Part shown: positions 25,923 through 35,368 of the stretch, piece by piece
Position numbering within the stretch: position 1 is the first letter of the stretch
Layout of the letters: every line of letters starts with the position of its first letter
DNA from: Bacteroidota bacterium
GTDB lineage: Bacteria; Bacteroidota; Bacteroidia; Bacteroidales; FEN-979
DNA: 64,000 nucleotides
Direction of reading: 5' to 3'
Assembly: GCA_026391715.1 (NCBI GenBank)
Contig: JAPLDO010000209.1
Location: forward strand, 1 to 64,000
Position numbers and translations under genes: made by a program
Notes under the pieces: model-generated
What the model was told of the DNA's origin: nothing
The model's input: only the letters and a program-made list of their open reading frames with translations
The model's database searches: none

Positions 25923-26846
25923 CTATTTGAGTTCGAGGTCGCTGGTAAGTACTCCTTTCAGCTTGTTGTCGCCGCCAAACAAAGGAATCGCATAAGTTAC
26001 CATCACAACGCTTCCTCCGCCATCATCATAATATGGCGCGCTCCAGAAAGGCGCTTTGGTTGTCGCGGGTACGGCATACCATTCGCTTGCCGTATAGTCA
26101 TACGATTCAGAAATTTCGATCTGTTTGATTTCATTGCCCGAACGATAGAAATATGGCGCTGCTTTCTGAATCTTACCGTCAACTTCTGTGGGTGCAAAGG
26201 CGAATGTTGTTCCATAAAACGATGGATATTTCTTCAGGAAATCGGTGAGAGCTTGTCTCATTTCTAAAGGTTTTAATGGTTTCGATGCAAGTTCTTCCGA
26301 CAACTTACCGAGAGCAGTTTCCACAAGCGATTTTTGTTCTGCGGAAGGCATTTTCAAGATAGATTCATGGTAATGAATCACCCTCCAGCCTTCAGGTTTG
26401 CGTTGCCAAATCCAGGTTTCGCACAAATAACCTTCAAATACCTGGTCTGTGGCGGTAATGTAGTTGTTTTTTAAAAACCCGATCCAGATTGCAAAATCCT
26501 GCGAGGGAAGTTTAACTTCTGAAAAAATGACCTTGATCTGCTGACTTTTTATTCCGCTGTAAACCTTTTTAAACGCTGATTTAAGGTTTGATGCTGAATA
26601 ATGCATACCCTCAGACATATAGATCGAACCGCTGTCGGCGCTCAGTAATTTAAAAGTAGAATCTACATTTAACTGTCCGGCATAGTTGATTATCCCTGAC
26701 ATCAGTTTGTTAATAGTATCGGTAATAGCGGTTTTTTCTTCATTTCCGCTTACGGGCGTTTTACACGAATTGAATAAAACTGCTCCCATAATGAGAGTTA
26801 ATGTTGCCCAGGTAATAAGTTTTTTAAAATGATTTGAAGTTTCCAT
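25923..26846 (-). CDS. Lipoprotein with SnoaL-like and Cache-type sensor domains
   Basis: Start moved to the ATG at 26846 (METSNHFKKLITW...), which gives a lipoprotein signal with lipobox LFNSC; the ORF-track start adds 15 unlikely residues. After the anchor, ~residues 40-165 look SnoaL/NTF2-like (GYLCETWIWQRKPEGWRVIHYHES). The C-terminal half has the Cache/PDC hallmark SEWYAVPATTKAPFWSAPYYDDGG...VTYAIPL. Full-length Cache proteins usually continue into a kinase or phosphatase, which is absent here, so this may be a solitary extracellular binding lipoprotein or a truncated sensor. The first five residues (METSN) match the RiPP precursor at 25341. Confidence 0.7.
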   Translation of the reverse strand: METSNHFKKLITWATLTLIMGAVLFNSCKTPVSGNEEKTAITDTINKLMSGIINYAGQLNVDSTFKLLSADSGSIYMSEGMHYSASNLKSAFKKVYSGIKSQQIKVIFSEVKLPSQDFAIWIGFLKNNYITATDQVFEGYLCETWIWQRKPEGWRVIHYHESILKMPSAEQKSLVETALGKLSEELASKPLKPLEMRQALTDFLKKYPSFYGTTFAFAPTEVDGKIQKAAPYFYRSGNEIKQIEISESYDYTASEWYAVPATTKAPFWSAPYYDDGGGSVVMVTYAIPLFGGDNKLKGVLTSDLELK

Positions 26847-26905
26847 AATGTGATTTTTGATTAGTTTATATTCCGTTTTTTGTTCATACATATTTTTGTC
26901 TTTTT

Positions 26906-26985
26906 ACCGCGGAGACACGGATTACACGGAGTTGAAGAAATTAAAAAATCTCCGTGTTTCTCCATGATCTCCATGTCTACGCGGT
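26906..26985. repeat. 80-bp imperfect inverted repeat (ACCGCGGAGACACGG type)
   Basis: ACCGCGGAGACACGGATTA at the left and its imperfect complement CCATGTCTACGCGGT at the right enclose ACACGGAG / CTCCGTGT. It forms a long hairpin between the lipoprotein and the RND fusion gene, and may act as a terminator. Elements of this kind are common between genes in Bacteroidetes. Confidence 0.65.
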
Positions 26986-27003
26986 CCATTTTTTTCATAT
27001 TTA

Positions 27004-30000
27004 TCATGGATTATTCATATAAGCTTTCAACCGCGCCAGATACTGCTGCCTTGCTACATCAGTATCGAAGTAATCAAACTGACCGAGCGATTCCTGTAGC
27101 GCGAAATAGTCTTTCAGCAGGGCATAGTAGGAACTATTACGCGACATGCTGCTGGTGATGTACTGCTGTTGAGCATCCAGCACATCGAGAATGTTTTTTT
27201 TCCCAAGCAGGTATTGATTTGTCACCAGCTCAAGATTCCTTAGTGCGGCGGTTTCGGCAAGCAGCCATTGTTTATGACTGAGATAATCCGACATCAGGGT
27301 GGTGAGGTTACTGCGAATTGCCGATTCGAGCTGGTCAAGCTGCGACTGTTTTTCACTTTTGCGCTGCGCAAGGGTGAGGCGGGCTTTTTGCATAGTTGCA
27401 TTATTCTTAAGCCCGGTAAACAGGGGAATCTCCACTTTTGCCTGAATATTCCAGGTATCTTCAGGCGGAGGATAAGGCCATCCGTCCGGAGTTGTCTGGT
27501 ATAGCCGATTGGTGTAGCCGCCCGACAAGGTTGTATTCGGTATAAACCTGGAGATGTTTGCCGACCTCGAAAATTGCTCCTGGGCGGTAATGATAAAATC
27601 ATACTGGCGGATCACCGGTGATTTCATAATTCCTTCCTTTACCAGAAAACGGCTCAGTTTTTCAAGTCGGATGGGATCTTCGAGGATTTGGAAAAATCCT
27701 GAATCGGAAATCAGCATGCCGGATGTTTCAAGTTCCACATCAGCCAGATCATAAGAAACCAGAAATCTTACATGAATTAACTCGAGCAGTTTGTAAACAG
27801 CCTGGGTCATATTGGAGTAGGAGTTGATAACATCTTTTTTTGATTTGGCAACTTCGATCTGCCAGCGATATACCTCGTTTTCACCCACCGAACCCGATTC
27901 TTTTTTCATCACCGACACATCCAGGTTCGACCTGCTAATCATCAGGTTGTTAAGCAACAGCAGGAAATTATGGCGGCTTTCGAGGATGTTCAGGTAGGCT
28001 TTGGCAACCTGGTTGCCAATATTCAGTTTTTGGGTATTCATCTCTTCCTCCAGAGCCTGCTGGTTCGATGCTGTTACTTTGAGGTTTGCCCAGTCAGGCT
28101 CAGAGTAAACCGACTGTGAAATGTTTCCGCTTGCCGAAACCACTTGTGGCGACTGATAATTTTTGTTGTCATTCAAAGCGCCCAGCGCATAAACGCCGAG
28201 GTTCGGAAGCAGACTGGAGCGGGCGATATCAATGTTCTTTGCGCCGGCTTTCACTTCGAAGCTTTTCGCCACAAGAGCCCGGTTACTATCCAGAGCCAGC
28301 ATCATCACCTCTTTCAGATGGATAAACTGAACCGAAGTATCCTTTTTAAGCAGGTCAACAATGGTTGCCTCTGTAAGAATATCCCATGACAGTAATTTAA
28401 GTCCGAGTTTGTAAAATGTGCCAAGATTCAGAAAAAGTCCCTTGCCGGTAAGCAGTTCCACCGGAAGTGAAGATGCGTTTACTCCGAGAAGAATCTGCTG
28501 GATATCGAGAGCGATTCGTTTTGAAAGACGGTCAATGAGGCGCGGATAAAGCGAAGCCAGCGCGCCCGCCTCCACATCCACCTGGTCGAATCCGAAAGTT
28601 GGCAGCTTCCTGGCATTAAGCGAATCAATGAGGGCGCTGAATTGAACTTCGCTCATCTTATAGAGAGCTTCGAGGTAAACCGCGTTCGTTTCTTTCGGTA
28701 GGGCTTTGATGATTTCCGCCGCCGAAGTATCGCCTCGAATCAGGTTCATTCTTACTCCGTTTATGGTATCGAAATTGGTGAATGGTCGGCGTCCGGGGTT
28801 CAGAATGTCGAGATAATCCGCGCTTACCACAATAGAAAGATTATCGAAATTCGCAATCTTTTTCATCTCTGCGAATTCATTTTCTATGGAAGGCTTCAAC
28901 TGAATATAGGTCAGGTTGTTTATGCCGCTGGAGCCATGAGTAAATGGAATGTCTTGCAGAACGCGGTTCAGGACCGGGGCGGCGATAACGGGTTTGGTAA
29001 TGTTTTTGCGGTGACAGAGGTCATGGGTGGCGAGCACGCCCAGAGACACGATTATATCCACATTTTTATCGGCGAGAAGTTTGTCGTTTATAGCTTTTAC
29101 GCTTTCAAGCGACCATTGCCCTGTGAATGCCGGAGGTTCAGCAAAAACTACCTCTACCTGACCTGCCATAAGGCTTTTAATCTCCTTCTCCATGGTTGAC
29201 CTGTAAAGGGTATTTACCCTTGCCTCACCATCGAATACCATGGCAATTCGAACTTTCTGCATGTTGAATTCAAGAGGTTCCTGCGCAAGGGAGTGAGAAG
29301 CGCCGGCAAAGGAGAAAAACGTCATCAGCAAAAGCAATGCGATTGCCGGTACTGAGGCATGTTTACGGCGTTTGCGTTCATCTCGTTTTTCCATCATCCG
29401 GGCAACTTTTTCATATATAATCGGAACAACCACCAATGTCAGAAACATGGAACTCGTTAAACCCCCAATCAAAGCCCAGGCAAGTCCGTTTTTCCATTCG
29501 GCGCCCGCGCCCGCAGCCATTGCGATAGGCATCATTCCAAAGACCATAGCGAAGGTAGTCATAAAGATCGGGCGGATACGCATTTTCCCGGCATCCATCA
29601 GAGCGTCGTAAATCGTCTCTCCTTCAGCCCTGCGCTCGTTGGCGCGATCCACTATCAGAATGGCGTTCTTGGCGACAAGTCCTATCATCATAATGATACC
29701 AAGGATGGAAAAAACATTGATTGTGTTTCCCGTTAGCGCCAGCGCGAGTATTGCCCCGATGAGCGCCACCGGGATTGAGAACAGCACAACAAAGGGATAG
29801 ATGAATGAATCGTACAGGATCACCATGATAAAGTAAACGAAGATAACGGCGGCGATGAGCGCGACGAAAAGACTGAGGAAGGAGGTAAGCATCTCTTCCT
29901 GGTCTCCGCCGAAACCGATGGTTGTTCCTCCCGCTTTGGCGGCGCCCAGCCGGGCGGTAAATGCCTGAACAATTGAGCCGGCAGGAGAGCCGTCGGTATA

Positions 30001-32442
30001 AGCGCTCACCGTAGTAAGAGCGTTGCGGTTTTTGCGTTCCAGTTTGGTTGGTCCCGAAGATTGGTATATGGTTGCAAACTGTTGCAGTTCAATAATCTTG
30101 TTCTTATTGCTGATGAAGGAAAGATGCGTGATGTCGTCGGGATTTGTGCGGTCGAATTTATCGAGCGACACACGGATGTCAAACTGATTCGATCCGTCGC
30201 GATATTTCGAGTCGTTATTTCCGGTAAGAGCTACCTGAAGAGCCGAACCCACATCGCTGACGCTCAATCCCAGAGCCGCCATCTTCTGACGGTCAATATC
30301 AACGCGTGTTTCGGGATTTCCCCTGGTGGCGGAGAACTTCAGATATGTTACGCCGGGAGTAAGAATGAGCGTTTTCGCCACAAGCCCTGCCGACTTCATT
30401 ATCGAATCGTAGTTGATTCCGGTGATCTCCACCTGCACGGGAGCGGAGCTTGCCCCGCCGGCAAAACTGATCTGGTTTACATACACCTTCACTCCCGGTA
30501 TTTTTACCGTAAGTTCTTTTACCTTCGAGCCCAGCGCCGCAGTAGATAACTTACGCTGATTCTTATCACAAAGCGAAACCACTATCTCGGTCTGGTTATC
30601 GGCGCTTATGCCATCGCTCCCTTTGCCAACATTGGTAAGGATACTCGTAACTTCCGGCAGGGTTGAGATCAGTTTCTCAATTTTCCGCGTCTGGCGGTTG
30701 TTGTTCTCCAGAGTTGTCCCCGGAGCGTATTCGAGCGACGCCGAAAACTGGCTGCGGTCGGTCTGTTTCATAAATTCAAAACCTGTAATTCCTGCCACCG
30801 GAATCAACAACGTTATAATCAATCCAGAGGAAACCACGAATAACACTTTATAAGGATTTCTCAGGCTCCATCCAAGGATCAGCGCGTACTTATCTGTCAA
30901 CCATTTGAAAGCCTTTTCAAAGATTTTCCCAAAGCGGTTCAGTAGGCTTTCGGAATCAATGGATTCGAGTTTTGCAAAGCGGGATGCGAGAATAGGAGTT
31001 ACGGTAAATGAGACCAGCAGACTCGTGAGAGTGGAGACCAGGATGATTATTGAAAAGCCGCGGATGATATCGCCGATCAGCCCGGTGGTAAGCGCGAGGG
31101 GAACGAACACTACAATATCAACAAAGGTGATGGATATAGCTGCAAACCCAATCTCGTTGCGACCTCTGATGGAAGCGGTGAGTTTGTCTTCCCCTTTTTC
31201 AAGGTGATGGTAGATGTTTTCAAGAACAACAATGCTGTCGTCAACCAGAATGCCGATCACCAGCGATAATGCGAGCAAAGTAAAGAGGTTAAGCGACATT
31301 CCTGCCACCCACATTACCACGAAGGCGGTGGTGAGCGAGCAGGGAATGGACACCATAACGATTAGCGAAGTGCGAACCGAATGAAGGAAAAGAAACATCA
31401 CGGCTGCCACAAGCAAAATTGCCAGCATAAGGTCTTCCATAACAGCATTGGCGGCGTCCATCGTAAAGATGCTCTGGTCGTCGGCAATGTCGAAATGAAG
31501 GTTCAGCCCTTTGTAATCCGCTTCCAGCGCTTTCAACTCTATTTTTACCAGCTCACAAACTTTCACCATGTTAGCGTCGTTCTGTTTCTGGATTTCCAAA
31601 CCGAGCGCATTGATTCCGTTAAACCGACTGATGAGGGTAGGATCAACCGTTGCATCATGGATTTCAGCGATATCGCGAAGGCGAATTTCGCCACCCTCTT
31701 TGGAATATCCTACAACCAGATTATTCATCTCTTCGAGGGAAGTGAATTTCCCGGCTACGCGCACCACGAACTGGTGAAGCGGATCCTTTAGTTTTCCTGT
31801 GGGAAAATCGAGGTTAGCAGCGTTGATTGAATTTGCCACCTGGCTTATCGAAAGTCCGTAGGATCGAACCTTCTGGGCGTCAATGTTGACCTTGATCTCG
31901 CGTTTCAGCCCTCCGTTGATGGAGATGTTTCCTACGCCCTGTACCCTCGACAATCTGGGTTTGATCTGGTCGTCAACCAGCGTGTAAAATTTTGCAGCCG
32001 GGAGGTTTGAAGTAAGCGAAAGCCTTAAAACCGGTATCTGACTAACCGAATAAGTAAGCAACGACGGGGTTTTCACCTCTTTGGGCAGGGTGGAAATTAT
32101 CTCGTTCACCTTCCGCTGAACATCCTGAACGGCAACGTTGATGGTGGCGTTGCGGTAAAATTCAATGGCGATGATGGAAAGTCCTTCGTAAGAAGTTGAG
32201 CTGATATTTTTCACCTTCTCGATCCCCGAAAGCGCGTCTTCGATAAGGCGGGTAACATTGTTTTCAACCTCGCCGGGAGATGCGCCGGGATATTCGGTTT
32301 TTACCGTTACATAAGGTTGATCGATCTTTGGCAGCAGTTCATACCCTAACTGGTAATACCCGAAAACCGCCATCATTCCGAGAGCAAGAAAGATTACGAT
32401 AATGAAAGAGGGGCGTTTTATAGCTAATTCGGTTATAGACAT
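27004..32442 (-). CDS. Three-part fusion: RND efflux permease + ABC-substrate-like domain + TolC-type outer-membrane channel
   Basis: One uninterrupted 1812-codon frame. Residues 1-~1025: complete HAE/AcrB-type RND permease (SITELAIKRPSFIIVIFLAL start; GILVDDSIVVLENI in TM4; usual TM12 end). Residues ~1030-1055: a basic stretch and hydrophobic segment ending in SLAQ, indistinguishable from a signal peptide. ~1060-1375: substrate-binding domain of the PF04392 type (IVSLGVLATHDL, FGFDQVDVEAGALASLYP). ~1390-1812: TolC-like outer-membrane efflux protein. A processing site between parts 1 and 2 would split it into inner-membrane and outer-membrane proteins. The MMEKRDERKRRK just before the hydrophobic stretch could also be an internal start. 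Its adaptor is the next gene upstream. Confidence 0.85.
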   Translation of the reverse strand: MSITELAIKRPSFIIVIFLALGMMAVFGYYQLGYELLPKIDQPYVTVKTEYPGASPGEVENNVTRLIEDALSGIEKVKNISSTSYEGLSIIAIEFYRNATINVAVQDVQRKVNEIISTLPKEVKTPSLLTYSVSQIPVLRLSLTSNLPAAKFYTLVDDQIKPRLSRVQGVGNISINGGLKREIKVNIDAQKVRSYGLSISQVANSINAANLDFPTGKLKDPLHQFVVRVAGKFTSLEEMNNLVVGYSKEGGEIRLRDIAEIHDATVDPTLISRFNGINALGLEIQKQNDANMVKVCELVKIELKALEADYKGLNLHFDIADDQSIFTMDAANAVMEDLMLAILLVAAVMFLFLHSVRTSLIVMVSIPCSLTTAFVVMWVAGMSLNLFTLLALSLVIGILVDDSIVVLENIYHHLEKGEDKLTASIRGRNEIGFAAISITFVDIVVFVPLALTTGLIGDIIRGFSIIILVSTLTSLLVSFTVTPILASRFAKLESIDSESLLNRFGKIFEKAFKWLTDKYALILGWSLRNPYKVLFVVSSGLIITLLIPVAGITGFEFMKQTDRSQFSASLEYAPGTTLENNNRQTRKIEKLISTLPEVTSILTNVGKGSDGISADNQTEIVVSLCDKNQRKLSTAALGSKVKELTVKIPGVKVYVNQISFAGGASSAPVQVEITGINYDSIMKSAGLVAKTLILTPGVTYLKFSATRGNPETRVDIDRQKMAALGLSVSDVGSALQVALTGNNDSKYRDGSNQFDIRVSLDKFDRTNPDDITHLSFISNKNKIIELQQFATIYQSSGPTKLERKNRNALTTVSAYTDGSPAGSIVQAFTARLGAAKAGGTTIGFGGDQEEMLTSFLSLFVALIAAVIFVYFIMVILYDSFIYPFVVLFSIPVALIGAILALALTGNTINVFSILGIIMMIGLVAKNAILIVDRANERRAEGETIYDALMDAGKMRIRPIFMTTFAMVFGMMPIAMAAGAGAEWKNGLAWALIGGLTSSMFLTLVVVPIIYEKVARMMEKRDERKRRKHASVPAIALLLLMTFFSFAGASHSLAQEPLEFNMQKVRIAMVFDGEARVNTLYRSTMEKEIKSLMAGQVEVVFAEPPAFTGQWSLESVKAINDKLLADKNVDIIVSLGVLATHDLCHRKNITKPVIAAPVLNRVLQDIPFTHGSSGINNLTYIQLKPSIENEFAEMKKIANFDNLSIVVSADYLDILNPGRRPFTNFDTINGVRMNLIRGDTSAAEIIKALPKETNAVYLEALYKMSEVQFSALIDSLNARKLPTFGFDQVDVEAGALASLYPRLIDRLSKRIALDIQQILLGVNASSLPVELLTGKGLFLNLGTFYKLGLKLLSWDILTEATIVDLLKKDTSVQFIHLKEVMMLALDSNRALVAKSFEVKAGAKNIDIARSSLLPNLGVYALGALNDNKNYQSPQVVSASGNISQSVYSEPDWANLKVTASNQQALEEEMNTQKLNIGNQVAKAYLNILESRHNFLLLLNNLMISRSNLDVSVMKKESGSVGENEVYRWQIEVAKSKKDVINSYSNMTQAVYKLLELIHVRFLVSYDLADVELETSGMLISDSGFFQILEDPIRLEKLSRFLVKEGIMKSPVIRQYDFIITAQEQFSRSANISRFIPNTTLSGGYTNRLYQTTPDGWPYPPPEDTWNIQAKVEIPLFTGLKNNATMQKARLTLAQRKSEKQSQLDQLESAIRSNLTTLMSDYLSHKQWLLAETAALRNLELVTNQYLLGKKNILDVLDAQQQYITSSMSRNSSYYALLKDYFALQESLGQFDYFDTDVARQQYLARLKAYMNNP

Positions 32443-32457
32443 GGCAGCAGTTTTGCG

Positions 32458-33507
32458 TTATTTGACAATGATAACCTTAATGTTGTCCGACAGATTATTC
32501 TGACCGCTCGTTACAACCATCTCACCCTCTTCGAGTCCATTCAATACTTCGAGCAATTGTCCCGACTCACGCCCGATGGTGATGTTCCTGAGAGATGCAA
32601 TGTTTCCTTTGACCACAAAGACCTGGGCATTTTTTACGCTCCCGATCAGGGCGTCGCGCGAGATGGCAATGGCGTCGCGGGAGGTTATGGAGATGAAATT
32701 GATCCGCCCGAACATACCGCCTTTCAAGGGAAATGAGGGGTTGTTTGGAAGATGTATCTCCACAGGATAGGTATGGGCTTCATCGGCTTTGGAAGCAATG
32801 TTATCAACATGTCCCAAAAAATCGCGACCAGGATAAACATCTGTAGTTATCTCAACGCTGTCGCCGGGATGGAGTACGAAAGCATCTTTTTCAGAAATAT
32901 TCACCTTCACCTTCAGTGTGGAAATGTCAACGATATTTCCGATAGATGAATTTTGCTGGATGTAAGAGCCTTCATTGACCTTTTTACTGTTGATAACGCC
33001 GCTTATGGGCGCTTTTACTTTTGTGTCGTCAAGAGCTTTCTTTGCCCTTGTCAGATCATTTTCGGCAGCCTGCATGTCGAGCCGGGAGATATCGAGCTGG
33101 GAAGCTGAGATTGAATTTTGTTCATACAGGGTTTTATTTCGTTCGAAATCGCGTTTTGCCTTGAAGTAATTGATCTCCTGGCGGGCGAGGTCGGATTTTA
33201 TCAGGAGGTCGTCAATTTCAACAAGAACAGCTCCTTTCTTAACCTGCTCGCCGATCTTAAAGTTCACTTTGTTTATCAGCCCGTGCGCCTCGGTAATGAT
33301 TTCCACATCATTTTCAGGATCAATCAGCCCAACCAGACTCACCAGGTTGGTCAGAGATTGTTTTTTAACCGTGTCTATTGTAACGGGAACATCGCTAAGG
33401 ACCTCCTGCCTGCCGGAATTTTCTTTTTTATTGCCGAAGAAAAACAATAGCGCGATGATCAGAACGACGATAATCGTTGCAACGATGGTAAAAGTGAGTT
33501 TTTTCAT
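32458..33507 (-). CDS. RND efflux membrane-fusion (adaptor) protein
   Basis: The protein has an N-terminal anchor helix (MKKLTFTIVATIIVVLIIALLFFF), then a lipoyl half-motif (GLINKVNFKIGEQVKKGAVLVEID), an alpha-helical hairpin (LARQEINYFKAKRDFERNKTLYEQNSISASQLD), the second lipoyl half (VKAPISGVINSKKVNEG) and beta-barrel/membrane-proximal domains. This is the HlyD/AcrA family layout. It would connect the RND permease with the TolC part encoded by the following gene (15-base gap, same operon). Unusually, it lacks a lipobox and so is held by the helix. Confidence 0.92.
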   Translation of the reverse strand: MKKLTFTIVATIIVVLIIALLFFFGNKKENSGRQEVLSDVPVTIDTVKKQSLTNLVSLVGLIDPENDVEIITEAHGLINKVNFKIGEQVKKGAVLVEIDDLLIKSDLARQEINYFKAKRDFERNKTLYEQNSISASQLDISRLDMQAAENDLTRAKKALDDTKVKAPISGVINSKKVNEGSYIQQNSSIGNIVDISTLKVKVNISEKDAFVLHPGDSVEITTDVYPGRDFLGHVDNIASKADEAHTYPVEIHLPNNPSFPLKGGMFGRINFISITSRDAIAISRDALIGSVKNAQVFVVKGNIASLRNITIGRESGQLLEVLNGLEEGEMVVTSGQNNLSDNIKVIIVK

Positions 33508-33557
33508 GGGTTAATAATTTGTTTTATGACTATCCGCTTGTGTACCTAATTATTATT

Positions 33558-33660
33558 TAGCTACTCTGCGGTTCTTTGCGTCTTCTTTGCGGTACTCTGC
33601 GGTAAAAAAAACTTAACCGCAGAGAACCGCTGAGTTTTTACGCAGAGAGCCGCAGAGCTA
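33558..33660. repeat. 103-bp imperfect inverted repeat (ACTCTGCGG / CCGCAGAG)
   Basis: TAGCTACTCTGCGGTTCTTTGCG at the left and GAGAGCCGCAGAGCTA at the right, with CTCTGCGGT / ACCGCAGAG inside, fold into a long hairpin. A (AAAATGC)x3 7-bp array follows at about 33688-33712. The rest of the 33508-33910 gap shows no gene. Confidence 0.7.
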
Positions 33661-33910
33661 ATTGATGTTCTTTTTGGCATAAATTACAAAATGCAAAATG
33701 CAAAATGCAAACAACAAATAAAAAACAAACATAAATCACTAAATTTCAAACAGGAAGAATGGACTTTATCTGTCTTCTTTTTGATTTTTGAATTTTTTAA
33801 ATTTTCGAATTTATTTGTGTTTTGGTTATTGTTCTTTGTCTTTTCTGGTTTATCCAGGTTAGGTATGTAAACGGATAGTCATTATTTGTTTTTTAATGGT
33901 CTTATGAATT

Positions 33911-35020
33911 TCATAATCCGACAACAAAATTCTTAATGTCATTGATATATTGCTGCGTGTTGCTAAACATAGGGGTATGCCAGCAATCGGGATACAGTTT
34001 GAACTGAAAGGTTTTTCCAAGTGAAACCAGCCTGCCGGTAAAAGGATAAGCGGCATCTGCGGGAACAACGCAATCATTCTCCCCCCAGATAATTAATCCC
34101 GGTTTGCTGATATTGATGTATGAGGCGTTGCTGTTTATAAAATAGACCTGGTTGTAAAATATTTCAAGGGCAACCGGTGAACCTGCGTTGTTAATTTTCC
34201 TGATCTGGTCGGCGCTGTCAGGAAATATGCTTTTTTCCAATTGAGAACAGCGGCTGAGAACCACAGGATCCAATGGTTTTTCCCCTGGTTTCATCAGGGA
34301 GAGGGCTAACATTTGCAACCTTAAAAAGGTTGGCATGTCATAAGCCACCGGGTCTAATGTCACCGAATTGAGGTAGGCAAGGGTGTCGACGTACTGAACT
34401 TTTCCTTCGGCGATCAGCTCATTGCATCTGCGACTGGAGTAACTAAGCATAGCGTTTGCAAGTTCAAAGCCATTTACCATGCCTTCTGCCGTCACCCAGC
34501 CATTATACTTGTCCTGGTATGCTGGATTTGAAATAAATTTCGTAAGCACGGCGCCACCCCAGCTATGTCCGACAACAATGATTTTTTTACCGGGAAACCG
34601 TATCTTCAACTGGTCGGTCACCATGGCGCAATCTTCAGCGTACTGGTCAACATTGACCGTTGACCAGTCTATGGGATCAGGATTGATGGAATATCCGGCA
34701 TACCGCTGGTCCCAACTGACCAATAAAAAGTTATCCGTCAGATTTGCCGGGGAATTTCCTGAGTATATCCCGGCTACCTCTATCGAAGATGATCCCGGGC
34801 CTCCGTGAATAAACAGCACGATGGAGGCGTCCCCTTTGTTGCCGGTCATCAGGACGGGCATTTGAGAGCCTTTGTTGGTCACCCAGAACAATTCCTGGTA
34901 GGGTTGAGAGGGCTGGGGTTCATCCTTTTTGCAGCCGTTGGCAAGAAGTATGAAAAGACCTATTGCTGCGATAAACGGGTAAATCAGTTTTTTGGTTAAA
35001 CTATTCATGATTGTCTTCAT
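33911..35020 (-). CDS. Alpha/beta-hydrolase lipoprotein (S33 proline-iminopeptidase-like)
   Basis: The lipobox LLANGC follows a signal helix, so the protein is membrane-anchored outside the cytoplasm. The hydrolase domain shows the oxyanion HGGPGSSS, nucleophile elbow GHSWGGAV, Asp in WGENDCVVP and His in DCWHTPMF. HGGPG is typical for the S33 proline-iminopeptidase subgroup. The substrate cannot be told. It follows the broken small lipoprotein gene by 5 bases and its signal sequence resembles that of the lipoprotein at 44215. Confidence 0.88.
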   Translation of the reverse strand: MKTIMNSLTKKLIYPFIAAIGLFILLANGCKKDEPQPSQPYQELFWVTNKGSQMPVLMTGNKGDASIVLFIHGGPGSSSIEVAGIYSGNSPANLTDNFLLVSWDQRYAGYSINPDPIDWSTVNVDQYAEDCAMVTDQLKIRFPGKKIIVVGHSWGGAVLTKFISNPAYQDKYNGWVTAEGMVNGFELANAMLSYSSRRCNELIAEGKVQYVDTLAYLNSVTLDPVAYDMPTFLRLQMLALSLMKPGEKPLDPVVLSRCSQLEKSIFPDSADQIRKINNAGSPVALEIFYNQVYFINSNASYINISKPGLIIWGENDCVVPADAAYPFTGRLVSLGKTFQFKLYPDCWHTPMFSNTQQYINDIKNFVVGL

Positions 35021-35025
35021 AATAT

Positions 35026-35296
35026 TTATTTTTTCAAAAATTCATCAAACCATGGTTTTGCATGAATGAGGGAGTAAACGTAGGCGGCGCTGTGATCAGG
35101 AAGGTCATCATATCCATCTTCCAATATTAAAGATATGATTGAGCTTCTGCAGGTCATAAGTTTCGATATACTGCCAGGTCACTCCCGGCTGAACGGGAGC
35201 GGGTTCCTCCTTTTTACAGCCAGAAAGCAGCAAAAGAAAACCGGCAAAAAATGCAACCGCCAAGAAATTGGACGAAAAGTTCTTGTCTGTTTTCAT
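35026..35296 (-). pseudogene. Small lipoprotein gene broken by a frameshift
   Basis: The ORF from 35296 encodes a signal with lipobox (LLLLSGCKKEEPAP), then TWQYIETYDLQKLNHIFN, and stops at 35108. In the +1 frame an open stretch continues as EDGYDDLPDHSAAYVYSLIHAKPWFDEF and stops at 35026, 5 bases before the hydrolase gene. The second half reads like real protein, so a one-base shift near 35125-35135 probably divides one gene. Family not recognised. A sequencing or assembly error is an alternative. Confidence 0.55.
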
Positions 35297-35368
35297 CTTT
35301 TTTGTTTTAGCCTGGTTTATTCCTAATATTATCAGCGCTTGTTTGGTTCTGGCTTGTCCGGGTCGGGG

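Noticed and set aside
27004-29280. The RND-TolC fusion as exporter of the lanthipeptide
   Set aside because: RiPPs with GG leaders are normally exported by C39-peptidase ABC transporters; RND pumps do not remove leaders, and the gene lies in a separate operon with its own adaptor.
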